A program made the position numbers and the translations under genes. From NCBI RefSeq assembly GCF_000425545.1, contig NZ_AUDQ01000004.1:62001-126000 (forward strand): a stretch of 64,000 bases of DNA, in the 5' to 3' direction. Shown here one piece after another: positions 28,917 to 37,308 of this stretch (position 1 is its first letter; the number at the start of each line of letters is the position of its first letter). The DNA comes from Sporosarcina ureae DSM 2281 (GTDB lineage: Bacteria; Bacillota; Bacilli; Bacillales_A; Planococcaceae). Below the pieces are notes generated by a model. It was not told the DNA's origin, did not search any database, and saw only the letters and a program-made list of their open reading frames with translations.

Positions 28917-29291
28917 TTAACGGCATCTTTTGCGACGGTGACAGCCTCCCTGGCCTGGTCCAAATCCTGGTCCAAATCCTGGCCCCATTCCCGGTCCTCT
29001 TCCTGGCATAATAGTAGAACCCATAACGTTTTCAGTAGTTTCTGTATAGTAGTGCTGTGGCACACCGACTACGTGGTGTCGATTCACATTCACGATCGGA
29101 TGAATAAATGGCATTTCCTGTTTAGTGAAGCAATCGTTAAAGCGGTACTGTGGCGGGCAAAATACGGGTTGGAAACCTTGGTGCTGTCCGCCTGGCATAC
29201 CTTGCTGACCATGCATTCCATGATGATGATGTTGGTGTCCCCACCCTTGCTGATGATGTCCGCCTGACATTCCACAATATCCTTGATTCAT
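28917..29291 (-). CDS. cotD: CotD-family inner spore coat protein
   Basis: 124 residues, strongly biased: His/Gly/Gln-rich N-terminus (HHQQGWGHQHHHHGMHGQQG), a central CotD-like block (FIHPIVNVNRHHVVGVPQHYYTET, about residues 62-85) and a C-terminal GPG repeat ending in CHRRKRCR. The central part resembles the HP-x-NVN-HH pattern of B. subtilis CotD. AGGAGGTGG precedes the ATG. A CAT-GTAATA element with an AC about 16 bp upstream loosely resembles a SigK promoter, which fits late mother-cell expression (inference). Confidence 0.75.
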   Translation of the reverse strand: MNQGYCGMSGGHHQQGWGHQHHHHGMHGQQGMPGGQHQGFQPVFCPPQYRFNDCFTKQEMPFIHPIVNVNRHHVVGVPQHYYTETTENVMGSTIMPGRGPGMGPGFGPGFGPGQGGCHRRKRCR

Positions 29292-29362
29292 TTCTCCACC
29301 TCCTTATACCCTATTACATGCGAGATAACCAATTTGTTACGGGCTACCGACATAGGATAGTA

Positions 29363-29410
29363 AAAAATAAAAAGCAATGTTCCTTATCCACTTAGATAAA
29401 GGACATTGCT
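29363..29410 (-). terminator. Intrinsic terminator after the 66-residue ORF
   Basis: 16-bp stem AGCAATGTCCTTTATC / GATAAGGAACATTGCT (one mismatch), then TTTTTATTTTTT on the minus strand. Confidence 0.9.
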
Positions 29411-29428
29411 GTATTTAGGATAGTCCAG

Positions 29429-29629
29429 TTAGAATTCACAACGTCTAGGTATAGAAGGTTTCTCATACCCTAGACTATTTTCAATCGATTCCAGCTTCCT
29501 TACAATACTTTCACGCTCAGTTAATGCGTTGCGGACCGGAGAACCTTTGCCTACCATATTCTCAGAGCGTAAAAAGTCAGAGTCACGACGCAACTCCAGC
29601 TCAGCTGGATGAATGTATTGACGTTCCAT
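29429..29629 (-). CDS. Small hypothetical protein, 66 residues
   Basis: Charged soluble protein starting MERQYIHPAELELRRDSDFL with predicted helices (TERESIVRKLESIENSL) and the C-terminus PSIPRRCEF. AAGGGTG at 7 nt and a strong terminator 20 bp after the stop argue that it is a real monocistronic gene. I do not recognise the family. The gene lies beside the coat protein, so a sporulation role is possible but not shown. Confidence 0.65.
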   Translation of the reverse strand: MERQYIHPAELELRRDSDFLRSENMVGKGSPVRNALTERESIVRKLESIENSLGYEKPSIPRRCEF

Positions 29630-29800
29630 CCTCTTTCACCCTTTTTTCTTAATATAATACACAAGACTGAACCACCTAATCACCTTCTATTTTATGCGAA
29701 TTACTGAATCAATTAAATTCTTCTGTTTATTGAGGATGAGTGAAGTTAACGCTATGTGGGTATAGTACGATATCACCTATTTTCGAAGGAGAGAATAAAT

Positions 29801-30202
29801 ATGGAACGAAATAGAATTATACTATTTGATGGCGAATGTAATTTCTGTGACGCAAGCGTGCAATTTATTATTAAACGTGACCCGTACAAACACTTTTCAT
29901 TCGCTTCCTTACAAGATGATGTGGGTAGAAAATTTCGTAAAGACTATCAAATTCCCGATAACGTAGATAGCTTAGTATTGATAGAAAATGAAAAAGCCTA
30001 TACAAAGTCAGGCGCAGCTTTACGTATCGCAAAAAAACTGGATGGTTTATGGCACTTGGCATTTCTATTCGTAATCATCCCACCAGCAATCCGTGATATC
30101 GCCTACGACTATATTGCAAAGAACCGATATAAATGGTTTGGCAAAAAGGAGTTATCCTGCATGTTACCTTCACCTGAGGAACGTAAACGTTTTATCTCGT
30201 AA
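29801..30202 (+). CDS. DUF393 / DCC-family thiol-disulfide oxidoreductase-like protein
   Basis: 133 residues. The DxxCxxC motif of the DCC family is clear (FDGECNFCDASVQFI, residues 9-23), in a thioredoxin-like fold; the C-terminal IPPAIRDIAYDYIAKNRYKWFG is also family-typical. The ATG at 29801 follows AAGGAGAG, so the longer frame from 29756 is rejected. Redox activity is inferred from the motif only; no substrate is known. Stands alone. Confidence 0.85.
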   Translation: MERNRIILFDGECNFCDASVQFIIKRDPYKHFSFASLQDDVGRKFRKDYQIPDNVDSLVLIENEKAYTKSGAALRIAKKLDGLWHLAFLFVIIPPAIRDIAYDYIAKNRYKWFGKKELSCMLPSPEERKRFIS

Positions 30203-30224
30203 AGATTTTAACTATATATCCAAG

Positions 30225-30310
30225 TATGAAAAAAAGACTGAAAACAAGCTCCGATGTTTCTGGAGCTGCTCTCAGTCCCAGCCTCCCTATTTACGGAAGG
30301 CTTTTTTCAT
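30225..30310. terminator. Convergent double terminator
   Basis: Two hairpins between convergent genes: GACTG...AGCTCC/GGAGCT...CAGTC (30227-30277), followed on the minus strand by a T run, and AGCCTCC/GGAAGGCT (30280-30302), followed on the plus strand by TTTTTT. Each serves one direction. Confidence 0.8.
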
Positions 30311-30663
30311 GAAGTTAATTCCTTATATTCTTCGTCAGTGAAAGCACGGGATCTGGTTAAGAAACGTTTCCCTTCCACTCCTTCGAGCGAAAACATTCCA
30401 CCACGTCCATCTACCACGTCAATGATTAACTGCGTGTGCTTCCAATACTCAAACTGACTTTTCATCATATAGAACGGCATGCCGCCTATATGCCCAAGCA
30501 ATACATCTTGATTGCCAATAATTAGATCTCCATCTTCGTAACACATCGGAGAAGATCCATCACAGCAACCGCCGGACTGATGAAACATCAAAAGACCGTG
30601 CTTATCTTTTAACAACTCTATAAGGGCCAACGCTTCTTCTGTTGCGACTACTCGATCTGGCAT
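30307..30663 (-). CDS. DUF779 protein accompanying aldehyde dehydrogenase
   Basis: 118 residues with a conserved cysteine-rich block (MFHQSGGCCDGSSPMCY, about 26-42) typical of DUF779, a family regularly encoded beside AcoD/ExaC-type aldehyde dehydrogenases. The ATG at 30663 follows GGAGG; the upstream in-frame codons to 30681 overlap the ribosome-binding site. The three cysteines suggest metal binding, but the biochemical role is unknown. Lies 42 bp after the dehydrogenase gene in the same direction. Confidence 0.88.
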   Translation of the reverse strand: MPDRVVATEEALALIELLKDKHGLLMFHQSGGCCDGSSPMCYEDGDLIIGNQDVLLGHIGGMPFYMMKSQFEYWKHTQLIIDVVDGRGGMFSLEGVEGKRFLTRSRAFTDEEYKELTS

Positions 30664-30705
30664 AGGAATTCCTCCATTCACTTCGGACCCTCCAGACAGA
30701 TTCGA

Positions 30706-32247
30706 TCAAAAGAATCCTTGTTTGCTTTCGTCATAGCTAACTAGCATGTTCTTTGTCTGCTGATAATGTGCCAGCATTTGCAAGTGGTTTTCACGTCCGA
30801 TACCCGAAGCTTTGTAGCCACCGAAAGCAGAATGTGCAGGATATGCATGATAGCAGTTCGTCCATACACGCCCTGCCTGAATTCCGCGACCGAAGCGGTA
30901 CGCCGTATTCATATCACGCGTCCATACACCTGAACCCAACCCATATAATGTGTCGTTCGCAATTTCTAGCGCTTCTTCTTTGTCTTTAAATGTCGTAACT
31001 GCTACTACAGGACCAAAGATCTCTTCTTGGAAGATCCTCATTTTATTATGTCCTTTAAATACCGTCGGCTTCACGTAATAGCCCTCCGCAAGATCGCCTT
31101 CGAGTTTGTTCTGCTCTCCACCCGTCAGACATTCTGCACCTTCTTGTTTTCCGATGTCCAAGTAGGAAAGGATTTTCTCTAGTTGCTCAGTAGATGCCTG
31201 AGCACCCATCATGACCGTTGGGTCCAATGGATTCCCTGTCTTGATCGCTTTAACACGCTCCAGTGCGCGTTCCATGAACTTATCGTAAATGGATTCCTGA
31301 ATTAATGCACGGGAAGGACATGTACAGACCTCTCCTTGGTTTAATGCGAACATAACAAAACCTTCAACTGCTTTATCAAGGAATGCATCATCTTCCGCCA
31401 TTACATCTTCAAAGAAAATGTTCGGGGATTTCCCGCCCAATTCCAATGTAACCGGAATCAAGTTTTGAGAAGCATACTGCATGATCAGACGACCTGTTGT
31501 CGTCTCTCCTGTGAAGGCAATCTTATTAATGCGCGGATTGGATGCTAGTGGTTTTCCTGCTTCCAGTCCGAAACCGTTGACTACGTTCAGAACACCTGCC
31601 GGCAATAAGTCTTCGATCAATTCAACCAATACCAAAATAGAGGCAGGTGTTTGCTCAGCTGGTTTTAATACGATACAGTTCCCTGCGGCTAATGCCGGAG
31701 CAAGTTTCCATACTGCCATCAGTATCGGGAAATTCCAAGGAATAATCTGACCTACAACCCCTAATGGTTCATGGAAGTGGTAGGCTACTGTGTCGTTATC
31801 GATTTGGCTAACTCCACCTTCTTGCGCACGAATTGCAGAAGCAAAGTATCTGAAATGATCTACTGCAAGCGGAAGATCGGCGTTCAATGTTTCACGGACA
31901 GCTTTACCATTATCCCATGTTTCAGCTACAGCTAGCATTTCTAAATTCTCTTCAATACGATCGGCAATCTTCAGCAAAATATTTGAACGTTCAGTGACTG
32001 ATGTTTTTCCCCATGCATCTTTTGCTGCATGAGCTGCATCCAGAGCCAATTCTATGTCTTCTTCCGTAGATCTCGCCACCTGGGTAAATACCTTACCTGT
32101 AACTGGCGTTGAATTATCGAAATACTGGCCTTTTACGGGGGCCGTCCACTTGCCACCAATGAAGTTATCATAGCGTTCTTCGAACTGAACCTTGGAACCT
32201 TCTGTATTTGGATTTGCGTAAACTAGATTTTCTGAAGCTTGTACCAT
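30706..32247 (-). CDS. NAD-dependent aldehyde dehydrogenase (AcoD/ExaC type)
   Basis: Oxidises aldehydes, probably acetaldehyde, to acids. The 513-residue protein has the NAD-binding [20 protein letters not shown], the Glu motif [16 protein letters not shown] and the catalytic Cys region [13 protein letters not shown]. Length and the partner DUF779 gene place it with acetaldehyde dehydrogenases. A cre site 140 bp upstream suggests carbon catabolite control. Confidence 0.92.
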   Translation of the reverse strand: MVQASENLVYANPNTEGSKVQFEERYDNFIGGKWTAPVKGQYFDNSTPVTGKVFTQVARSTEEDIELALDAAHAAKDAWGKTSVTERSNILLKIADRIEENLEMLAVAETWDNGKAVRETLNADLPLAVDHFRYFASAIRAQEGGVSQIDNDTVAYHFHEPLGVVGQIIPWNFPILMAVWKLAPALAAGNCIVLKPAEQTPASILVLVELIEDLLPAGVLNVVNGFGLEAGKPLASNPRINKIAFTGETTTGRLIMQYASQNLIPVTLELGGKSPNIFFEDVMAEDDAFLDKAVEGFVMFALNQGEVCTCPSRALIQESIYDKFMERALERVKAIKTGNPLDPTVMMGAQASTEQLEKILSYLDIGKQEGAECLTGGEQNKLEGDLAEGYYVKPTVFKGHNKMRIFQEEIFGPVVAVTTFKDKEEALEIANDTLYGLGSGVWTRDMNTAYRFGRGIQAGRVWTNCYHAYPAHSAFGGYKASGIGRENHLQMLAHYQQTKNMLVSYDESKQGFF

Positions 32248-32389
32248 ACTGCGTCACACTCCCTGTTCTCATTATTTTGCTTGTATTTCAGCGCAATCAT
32301 TATGCACGCAAAGCTATTATACGAAACGTAGTTTCACTTTATTCCTGATTTGTACGCTTTCATAAGCTACCTTTTATTCTAAACTAATT

Positions 32390-32404
32390 AGTAAGCGCTT
32401 TCAA
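32390..32404 (-). promoter_or_regulatory. Catabolite-responsive element (cre) upstream of the aldehyde dehydrogenase
   Basis: TTGAAAGCGCTTACT on the minus strand fits the CcpA consensus WTGNAANCGNWNNCW at every fixed position. I could not assign the promoter it acts on. Confidence 0.7.
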
Positions 32405-32536
32405 CCAAATACTATTATAAATCAATCGATTCATAGAGTCCAATATTGCCGTTCTACTGTAATTCATGATAAAGATTATTAAACTGCACATTTTAGGTAA
32501 TGCTAAGAGAAAGTACTTTAGTGGAAAGGGGTTTTT

Positions 32537-32740
32537 ATGAATCAAAAGAGCTCTATCAGCGTCCTGCAAGTCATACATTTATCAATGACGGTTATTGGAC
32601 TAAAAAATCGCGTAACAATTATTTCTTCACTGCTGGAGGATGCTCGAAGAGATGGTTGGATATCAGTCAATAATTGCGTTTCTTGCTTTATTTCTCTTTA
32701 TCTATATACCAAAAGTCCGAACGGAAACATTTGATAGAAA
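32537..32740 (+). pseudogene. Remnant of a GerAB-family spore germination permease
   Basis: After AAAGGGG at 6-7 nt an ATG opens MNQKSSISVLQVIHLSMTVI and continues to LLEDARRDGWISV, which resembles the N-terminus of GerAB/GerXB permeases (first membrane segment, then the RDxWIS motif). At about 32672 the frame breaks: the membrane segment IIAFLALFLFIYI continues in another frame (ATA ATT GCG TTT...). Everything after about residue 65 of an expected 360 is gone. I see it as a frameshifted, truncated fossil. Confidence 0.65.
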
Positions 32741-32779
32741 AGAGTTTTCAAGAAACGATCAAATAGAATGGCATAGTCA

Positions 32780-32820
32780 AATGAACGGCTGCAATCTACT
32801 ATGGATTGCGGCCGTTCATT
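32780..32820. terminator. Hairpin between the gerAB remnant and the DUF3238 gene
   Basis: Stem AATGAACGGCTGCAATC / GATTGCGGCCGTTCATT (one mismatch) with a 7-nt loop. Only short T or A runs flank it, but it abuts the stop of the minus-strand gene and is probably its terminator. Confidence 0.65.
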
Positions 32821-32821
32821 G

Positions 32822-34018
32822 TTAATTACATGTCATATAACGCCAATAATTATCTCCGAGCACACCCGACAAATACGCCAACCCTTCACTTTCAGTACGA
32901 TGCACGGAGCGCCAATCCTCATCATCAAATGCTAAATAAATTTCATGGTGAGGCGCATCATTATGATAGCCAACTAGGTCTAGATTCCCTTGCTGATCCA
33001 AATGGGCTTTCACTTCATAATGAATAGGCGGTGAAGCGGTTAGCGGATTGCCCACATCATGGTTGATTGCAAAATGAACTTCGGTCGAGCTTCCTTCCAA
33101 CCTCTCGATTTCTATACCGTCTACAGAAGCATGGTCATGACGTTTATACCGTTTCAAATAATTCAATCCAATTGAGGGTCCAGTTGCTTTCGTAAATTGC
33201 AGTGCGCTGTCTCCTCCAATAAACTTTCCTTCTATATCGACACGGGTGCGGAAGCTTTTTCCTTCTGGATTGAAGTCCCGATCATCCCCTGTAAAGTATG
33301 GGATCGGTGAAAAGAGATTCGGATTTTTTATGATATCTTCCTTTAAAAATGTTGTATAGCGGAACTTCCATTGCTTTACTTCACTTATTCTTTCCCTGTC
33401 AGCCACCGGTTTTAGTAATCGATCCCGTTGCTTAACCCGAACAGAAAAAGTATAAACTTCTTCTGTTGGTTTATTATCAGGATCTGGGGGCATAATCACT
33501 TCATACACTTTAGATGCAATCGATTTACTGACATTCATTTTCTGATTGCTGTCAATCAACGGACGCGTCGCCGAAACACTGTATACCACCGACTCCGAAG
33601 AATCCGTCTGGCGATCAATAAAACGATTATCAGTAATAGTCTCAAGGTATTGACCGTTACGGTAAATATCGAACTTCTCCACATCCTTAATCCACTCCCA
33701 TGACAGGGCAATTTGCGATGAAGCAGCAATTGTTGTAATTACTAAGCGTTGTAAAGGATGTTCATCTTTCTGTACTTCTGTCAGGGCTGATGTTTGGATA
33801 ACGATTACATTTTGAACCCGTCCTTCCTCCACTCGTTCCACTGTATATTGGAAGGGATGTGACGAATCCAGCTCCCCGTCCGTAAACTTTGGGGCTGTCC
33901 CTTCGTATACTTGTCGATCATCTTTATAGACACGGTAATAACCACCTATATCACTCCATGTAAACGTTATATCACCCAACGAATGGTCCATCTGTTGAAT
34001 TTCGAATAATTTCTCCAT
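32822..34018 (-). CDS. DUF3238-domain protein with fibronectin-III-like N-terminus
   Basis: 398 residues without signal peptide or membrane segment. The N-terminal half holds two Fn3-like beta modules (DITFTWSDIGGYYRVYKDDRQVYEG, 16-40; IALSWEWIKDVEKFDIYRNGQYL, about 103-125). The C-terminal half, from about VKQWKFRYTTFLKEDIIKNP, matches my recollection of DUF3238 (found in Bacilli), with conserved FTGDDRDF and HYEVKAHLD. Function unknown. It is a single gene between the gerAB remnant and the thiamin operon. Confidence 0.75.
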   Translation of the reverse strand: MEKLFEIQQMDHSLGDITFTWSDIGGYYRVYKDDRQVYEGTAPKFTDGELDSSHPFQYTVERVEEGRVQNVIVIQTSALTEVQKDEHPLQRLVITTIAASSQIALSWEWIKDVEKFDIYRNGQYLETITDNRFIDRQTDSSESVVYSVSATRPLIDSNQKMNVSKSIASKVYEVIMPPDPDNKPTEEVYTFSVRVKQRDRLLKPVADRERISEVKQWKFRYTTFLKEDIIKNPNLFSPIPYFTGDDRDFNPEGKSFRTRVDIEGKFIGGDSALQFTKATGPSIGLNYLKRYKRHDHASVDGIEIERLEGSSTEVHFAINHDVGNPLTASPPIHYEVKAHLDQQGNLDLVGYHNDAPHHEIYLAFDDEDWRSVHRTESEGLAYLSGVLGDNYWRYMTCN

Positions 34019-34215
34019 TTGCGATCTGCTCCCTTTTATCTATTTCATCTGAAACAGTTATACGCCTTCAGATAATTATGTAACCTTCAGCATATAGTTA
34101 TACCTGTTCTTCTATGCGCAATCACTCATTTTCACTTACTCCCACCTCGTTATACCAGTATTATTTCAACCTTTTTCATGTATATGATATAATGAGCTCG
34201 TCTGATACATTCCAC

Positions 34216-34303
34216 CACTAGGGGTGCCTTCTTTTTGGCTGAGATGCAATTATGCAAACCCTTTGAACCTGATCTAGTACATACTAGCGGAGGAAAGTGG
34301 GTA
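34216..34303 (+). promoter_or_regulatory. TPP riboswitch (THI element)
   Basis: Conserved pieces in order: AGGGGTGCC, GGCTGAGATG, CCCTTTGAACCTGATCTAG and CTAGCGGAGGAAAG. TATAAT is present at about 34187-34192 upstream. It is followed by a terminator at 34320-34342 and controls thiM-thiD-thiE-thiW. Confidence 0.96.
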
Positions 34304-34319
34304 GTTTTCATACCCAACC

Positions 34320-34342
34320 GCCCATCTATGCATGGGCTTTTT
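34320..34342 (+). terminator. TPP riboswitch terminator
   Basis: GCCCAT-CTATGC-ATGGGC stem-loop followed by TTTTT, 32 bp before the thiM start. Confidence 0.85.
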
Positions 34343-34374
34343 GTATATATACCTTTAATGGGAGGAAGAGAAAC

Positions 34375-35145
34375 ATGCAACTTATTCAACAACTTCGGCA
34401 AAGGCAACCGCTCGTTCATTGCATCACAAATTTTGTAGTCGCGAATTTCCAAGCAAATGGTTTACTTGCACTAGGTGCTTCTCCCGTTATGGCGGATGCA
34501 GTAGAAGAAGCAGAAGATATAGCAAGAATTGCAGATTGTAGTATTTTAAATATCGGTACGTTAAAACAACAGACAGTGGATGCAATGATTTTAGCGGGAA
34601 ACAGTGCCCGCGCAACAGGAAAACCTGTGGTACTAGACCCTGTTGGTGCAGGTGCCACACCTTTTCGTAAAGCTAGCGTCCTAAAAGTACTGGACGAAGT
34701 AGATATCACACTGATTCGCTGTAATACAGGCGAACTAGCTGCGATTGCAGATATACCCTGGGCCGCGAAGGGTGTCGATGCAGGAGAAGGTTCAGCAGAC
34801 ATCGAGGATATAGCAAAAAAGACTGCACGAAAGTACAACTGTCTCGTCGCAGTTTCAGGCGAAGTCGATATCGTCACGGACGGCCATTCCACATTATCCA
34901 TTACAGGCGGTCACCCCATGATGACTACCATTACAGGTATGGGATGTTTACTCAGCTCTGTTACAGGTGCTTTTCTTGCCGTAGGAATGGAACGTCCGCT
35001 AGAAGCTGCGGCAGACGCACTTTCATTTTATAAACGAGCTGGTGAACAAACAGCAAAAACTTCAAGTGGCCCCGGAGACTTTGCTGTGAACTTCTTAAAT
35101 ACATTACATACATTGGATCGCGAATCAAAAACATTTTTGGCATAA
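34375..35145 (+). CDS. thiM: Hydroxyethylthiazole kinase
   Basis: Phosphorylates the thiazole alcohol for salvage into thiamin. The 256-residue ribokinase-like protein has PLVHCITNFVVANFQANGLL (15-34), VVLDPVGAGATPFR and the C-terminal ITGMGCLLSSVTGAFLAV anion hole. The ATG at 34375 (GGGAGGAAGAG upstream) is used; the longer frame from 34297 overlaps the riboswitch terminator. First gene of the operon. Confidence 0.95.
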   Translation: MQLIQQLRQRQPLVHCITNFVVANFQANGLLALGASPVMADAVEEAEDIARIADCSILNIGTLKQQTVDAMILAGNSARATGKPVVLDPVGAGATPFRKASVLKVLDEVDITLIRCNTGELAAIADIPWAAKGVDAGEGSADIEDIAKKTARKYNCLVAVSGEVDIVTDGHSTLSITGGHPMMTTITGMGCLLSSVTGAFLAVGMERPLEAAADALSFYKRAGEQTAKTSSGPGDFAVNFLNTLHTLDRESKTFLA

Positions 35146-35164
35146 TAGACAGGAGGTTTTTTAA

Positions 35165-35980
35165 TTGACAGTACAAGTAGCATTGACCATTGCTGGTTCG
35201 GATAGCGGAGGAGGTGCAGGAATTCAGGCTGACTTAAAGACGTTTCAGGAGCTAGGCGTATTCGGAACTTCTGCACTAACTGCAGTGACTGCTCAGAACA
35301 CGCACGGTGTTCACGGTGTTTATCCAATACAGACCGACGGGGTCATAACACAAATACGGGCTGTGCTTGATGATTTTGATGTAAAAGCATGTAAAACCGG
35401 AATGCTGTTTTCGGCTGATATTATTACTGAAGTAGCTGCGCTATTAAAAGAATACCCCCCAATTCCTTTAGTCATTGACCCTGTCATGATTGCAAAGGGT
35501 GGACAATCTTTATTGCAACAACAGGCGATTCAAGCACTGAAGGAACACTTACTACCGCTGGCGACGATTGTGACACCAAATATTCCTGAAGCGGAAGTGC
35601 TGACCGGAATGAAAATACAGACAGACGAAGACATTCAGCAAGCTGCAACTGCTTTTATTAAGATGGGAGCGAAAGCTGTCGTGATGAAAGGTGGTCACCG
35701 TAGCGATGTACTGGATGCAAAGGATTATTATGCCGATGCAGAAGGTCAGTCATTCACCGTGACAGCACCTTGGATCCAAACTAAAGACACACATGGAACT
35801 GGATGCACATTTGCGGCGGCTTTGACAAGTTTCCTAGCGAAAGGCTGTTCTTTGCCGGATGCAGTTGCCGAAGCAAAGCAATTTATACAGGCTGCGATTG
35901 AAAACGGCTTGAAGATCGGTTCAGGACACGGGCCGACAAATCACTGGGCATATGGTCAGCTGAAAAAGGAGATGCACTGA
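35165..35980 (+). CDS. thiD: Hydroxymethylpyrimidine/phosphomethylpyrimidine kinase
   Basis: Two-step kinase making HMP-PP for thiamin assembly. The 271-residue protein starts at TTG (TVQVALTIAGSDSGGGAGIQ) after AGGAGG at 8 nt and has the ribokinase motifs GSDSGGGAGIQADLKTF, VIDPVMIAKGG and DTHGTGCTFAAALTSFLAKG. It ends on the base where thiE begins. Confidence 0.95.
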   Translation: MTVQVALTIAGSDSGGGAGIQADLKTFQELGVFGTSALTAVTAQNTHGVHGVYPIQTDGVITQIRAVLDDFDVKACKTGMLFSADIITEVAALLKEYPPIPLVIDPVMIAKGGQSLLQQQAIQALKEHLLPLATIVTPNIPEAEVLTGMKIQTDEDIQQAATAFIKMGAKAVVMKGGHRSDVLDAKDYYADAEGQSFTVTAPWIQTKDTHGTGCTFAAALTSFLAKGCSLPDAVAEAKQFIQAAIENGLKIGSGHGPTNHWAYGQLKKEMH

Positions 35981-36639
35981 TGCGAAATATGGAAATAAAG
36001 AAAGCATTACGCTTATATTTTGTAATGGGCACGCCAAACTCAGGAAGTCAGGATCCATTAGCAATAGTAGAGGCAGCTCTTCGCGGTGGTATCACATGTT
36101 TTCAATTGCGTGAGAAAGGATCGAACGCACTTGAAGGCGACGCTTTGCTCGGATTCGCCAAAAAGTGTCAGGCGCTCTGCAGACTGTATCGCGTTCCTTT
36201 CATCATCAATGACGATGTGGATCTGGCATTAGCAATTAATGCAGACGGAGTTCATGTAGGACAAGATGACGAACAGGCAGACAGCGTGCGTCAGCGAATT
36301 GGTCCGGATAAATGGCTCGGAGTTTCGACTCACAACGCACAAGAAGTACAACTCGCACAGTCCATTGGGGCGGATTATGTAGGACTGGGGCCTATCTATC
36401 CGACTTCAACCAAACTGGATGCTTCAGCCGTTGTAGGTACTACTCTGGTAAAAGAAATTCACACTGCATTCCCTGATATGCCAATAGTTGCTATAGGTGG
36501 TATTACACTGGCTACTACTGGCTCCATTATCCAAGCGGGGGCAGACGGTGTAGCCGTTGTTTCCGCTATCGCATCGGCTAAAGATCCACAGTATGCGGCA
36601 AATGATTTATCAAAAACCATTCACTCCTTGTTGGAATGA
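35980..36639 (+). CDS. thiE: Thiamine-phosphate synthase
   Basis: Joins HMP-PP and thiazole phosphate. The 219-residue TIM barrel shows LRLYFVMGT, CFQLREKG, FIINDDVDLALAINADGVHVGQDD, YVGLGPIYPTSTK and the phosphate loop AIGGI...GADGVAVVSAI. It overlaps thiD by one base and precedes thiW by 11 bp. Confidence 0.96.
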   Translation: MRNMEIKKALRLYFVMGTPNSGSQDPLAIVEAALRGGITCFQLREKGSNALEGDALLGFAKKCQALCRLYRVPFIINDDVDLALAINADGVHVGQDDEQADSVRQRIGPDKWLGVSTHNAQEVQLAQSIGADYVGLGPIYPTSTKLDASAVVGTTLVKEIHTAFPDMPIVAIGGITLATTGSIIQAGADGVAVVSAIASAKDPQYAANDLSKTIHSLLE

Positions 36640-36650
36640 AAGAGGTCCGT

Positions 36651-37139
36651 ATGAATACACGTAAAATGATGTTCATGACAATGTTTGTCGCAATTGCAGT
36701 TGCCGGCTCTGCGTTCGTTTCATTTCCTGCTGGTATCGCCAGAGCATACCCCATACAGCATGCTGTGAATGTCATAGTAGCGATTGTAATGGGTCCGGGC
36801 GCCGCCGTCATAGTAGCGTTTATGACAGGACTCGTACGTGTGCTAACAGGAACCGGCTCACTGCTCGCATTTCCAGGCGGGATGATCGGTGCATTTTTGG
36901 CCGGCGTATTCTATCAGCGTTTCAAAAGAAATTGGTGTGCAGGCATTGGGGAGATAATCGGTACTGGTTTGATAGCGCCTTTGTTTGCAGTGCCTTATGC
37001 AAAAATTTTGATGGGCACGACCGTAACCGCTTTCTTCTTCCTTCCCCCTTTTCTTGTATCGACAGTGAGTGGGACAATTATCGGCCTATTGTTGGCTCCA
37101 AGACTTTTGAAATTGAAGATTTTTAAAGATTTACAGTAA
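36651..37139 (+). CDS. thiW: Thiamin-precursor ECF transporter S component ThiW
   Basis: Predicted thiazole-specific substrate-binding membrane subunit. 162 residues with about five to six hydrophobic segments and the family pattern AYPIQHAVNVIVAIVMGPGAA plus GTGSLLAFPGGMIGAFLAG. AGAGG stands 6-7 nt before ATG 36651; the earlier in-frame start at 36636 is less likely. Linkage to thiM (thiazole kinase) supports thiazole import. Confidence 0.9.
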   Translation: MNTRKMMFMTMFVAIAVAGSAFVSFPAGIARAYPIQHAVNVIVAIVMGPGAAVIVAFMTGLVRVLTGTGSLLAFPGGMIGAFLAGVFYQRFKRNWCAGIGEIIGTGLIAPLFAVPYAKILMGTTVTAFFFLPPFLVSTVSGTIIGLLLAPRLLKLKIFKDLQ

Positions 37140-37248
37140 GACCATGATGTATAACGATGTGGTGGGCATCAGTATTAAGGTCAGATTTGCACTCTGGATC
37201 GTCAATCAATGATGTCTTCCCACTTCCAAATCATACGCTCTAAATTGT

Positions 37249-37283
37249 AAAATCCGCAGAGATTATTCTCTACGGATCTTTTG
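37249..37283. terminator. Bidirectional terminator between thiW and dsdA
   Basis: AAAATCCG-CAGAGA / TCTCTA-CGGAT stem with A and T runs on either side. The 110 bp between thiW and this hairpin contain nothing I can assign. Confidence 0.8.
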
Positions 37284-37308
37284 TCGATTTCCCGGGAAAT
37301 AGTGTGTA

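Noticed and set aside
32640..32825. Independent small membrane protein gene on the plus strand
   Set aside because: It lacks a ribosome-binding site and continues the GerAB-like sequence of the preceding frame, so it is treated as part of the remnant.
34297..34374. N-terminal extension of thiM by 26 codons
   Set aside because: It runs through the TPP riboswitch terminator; a strong ribosome-binding site supports the start at 34375.
34150..34452. Minus-strand 100-codon frame over the TPP riboswitch
   Set aside because: Antisense to the riboswitch and to the start of thiM; no supporting signals.
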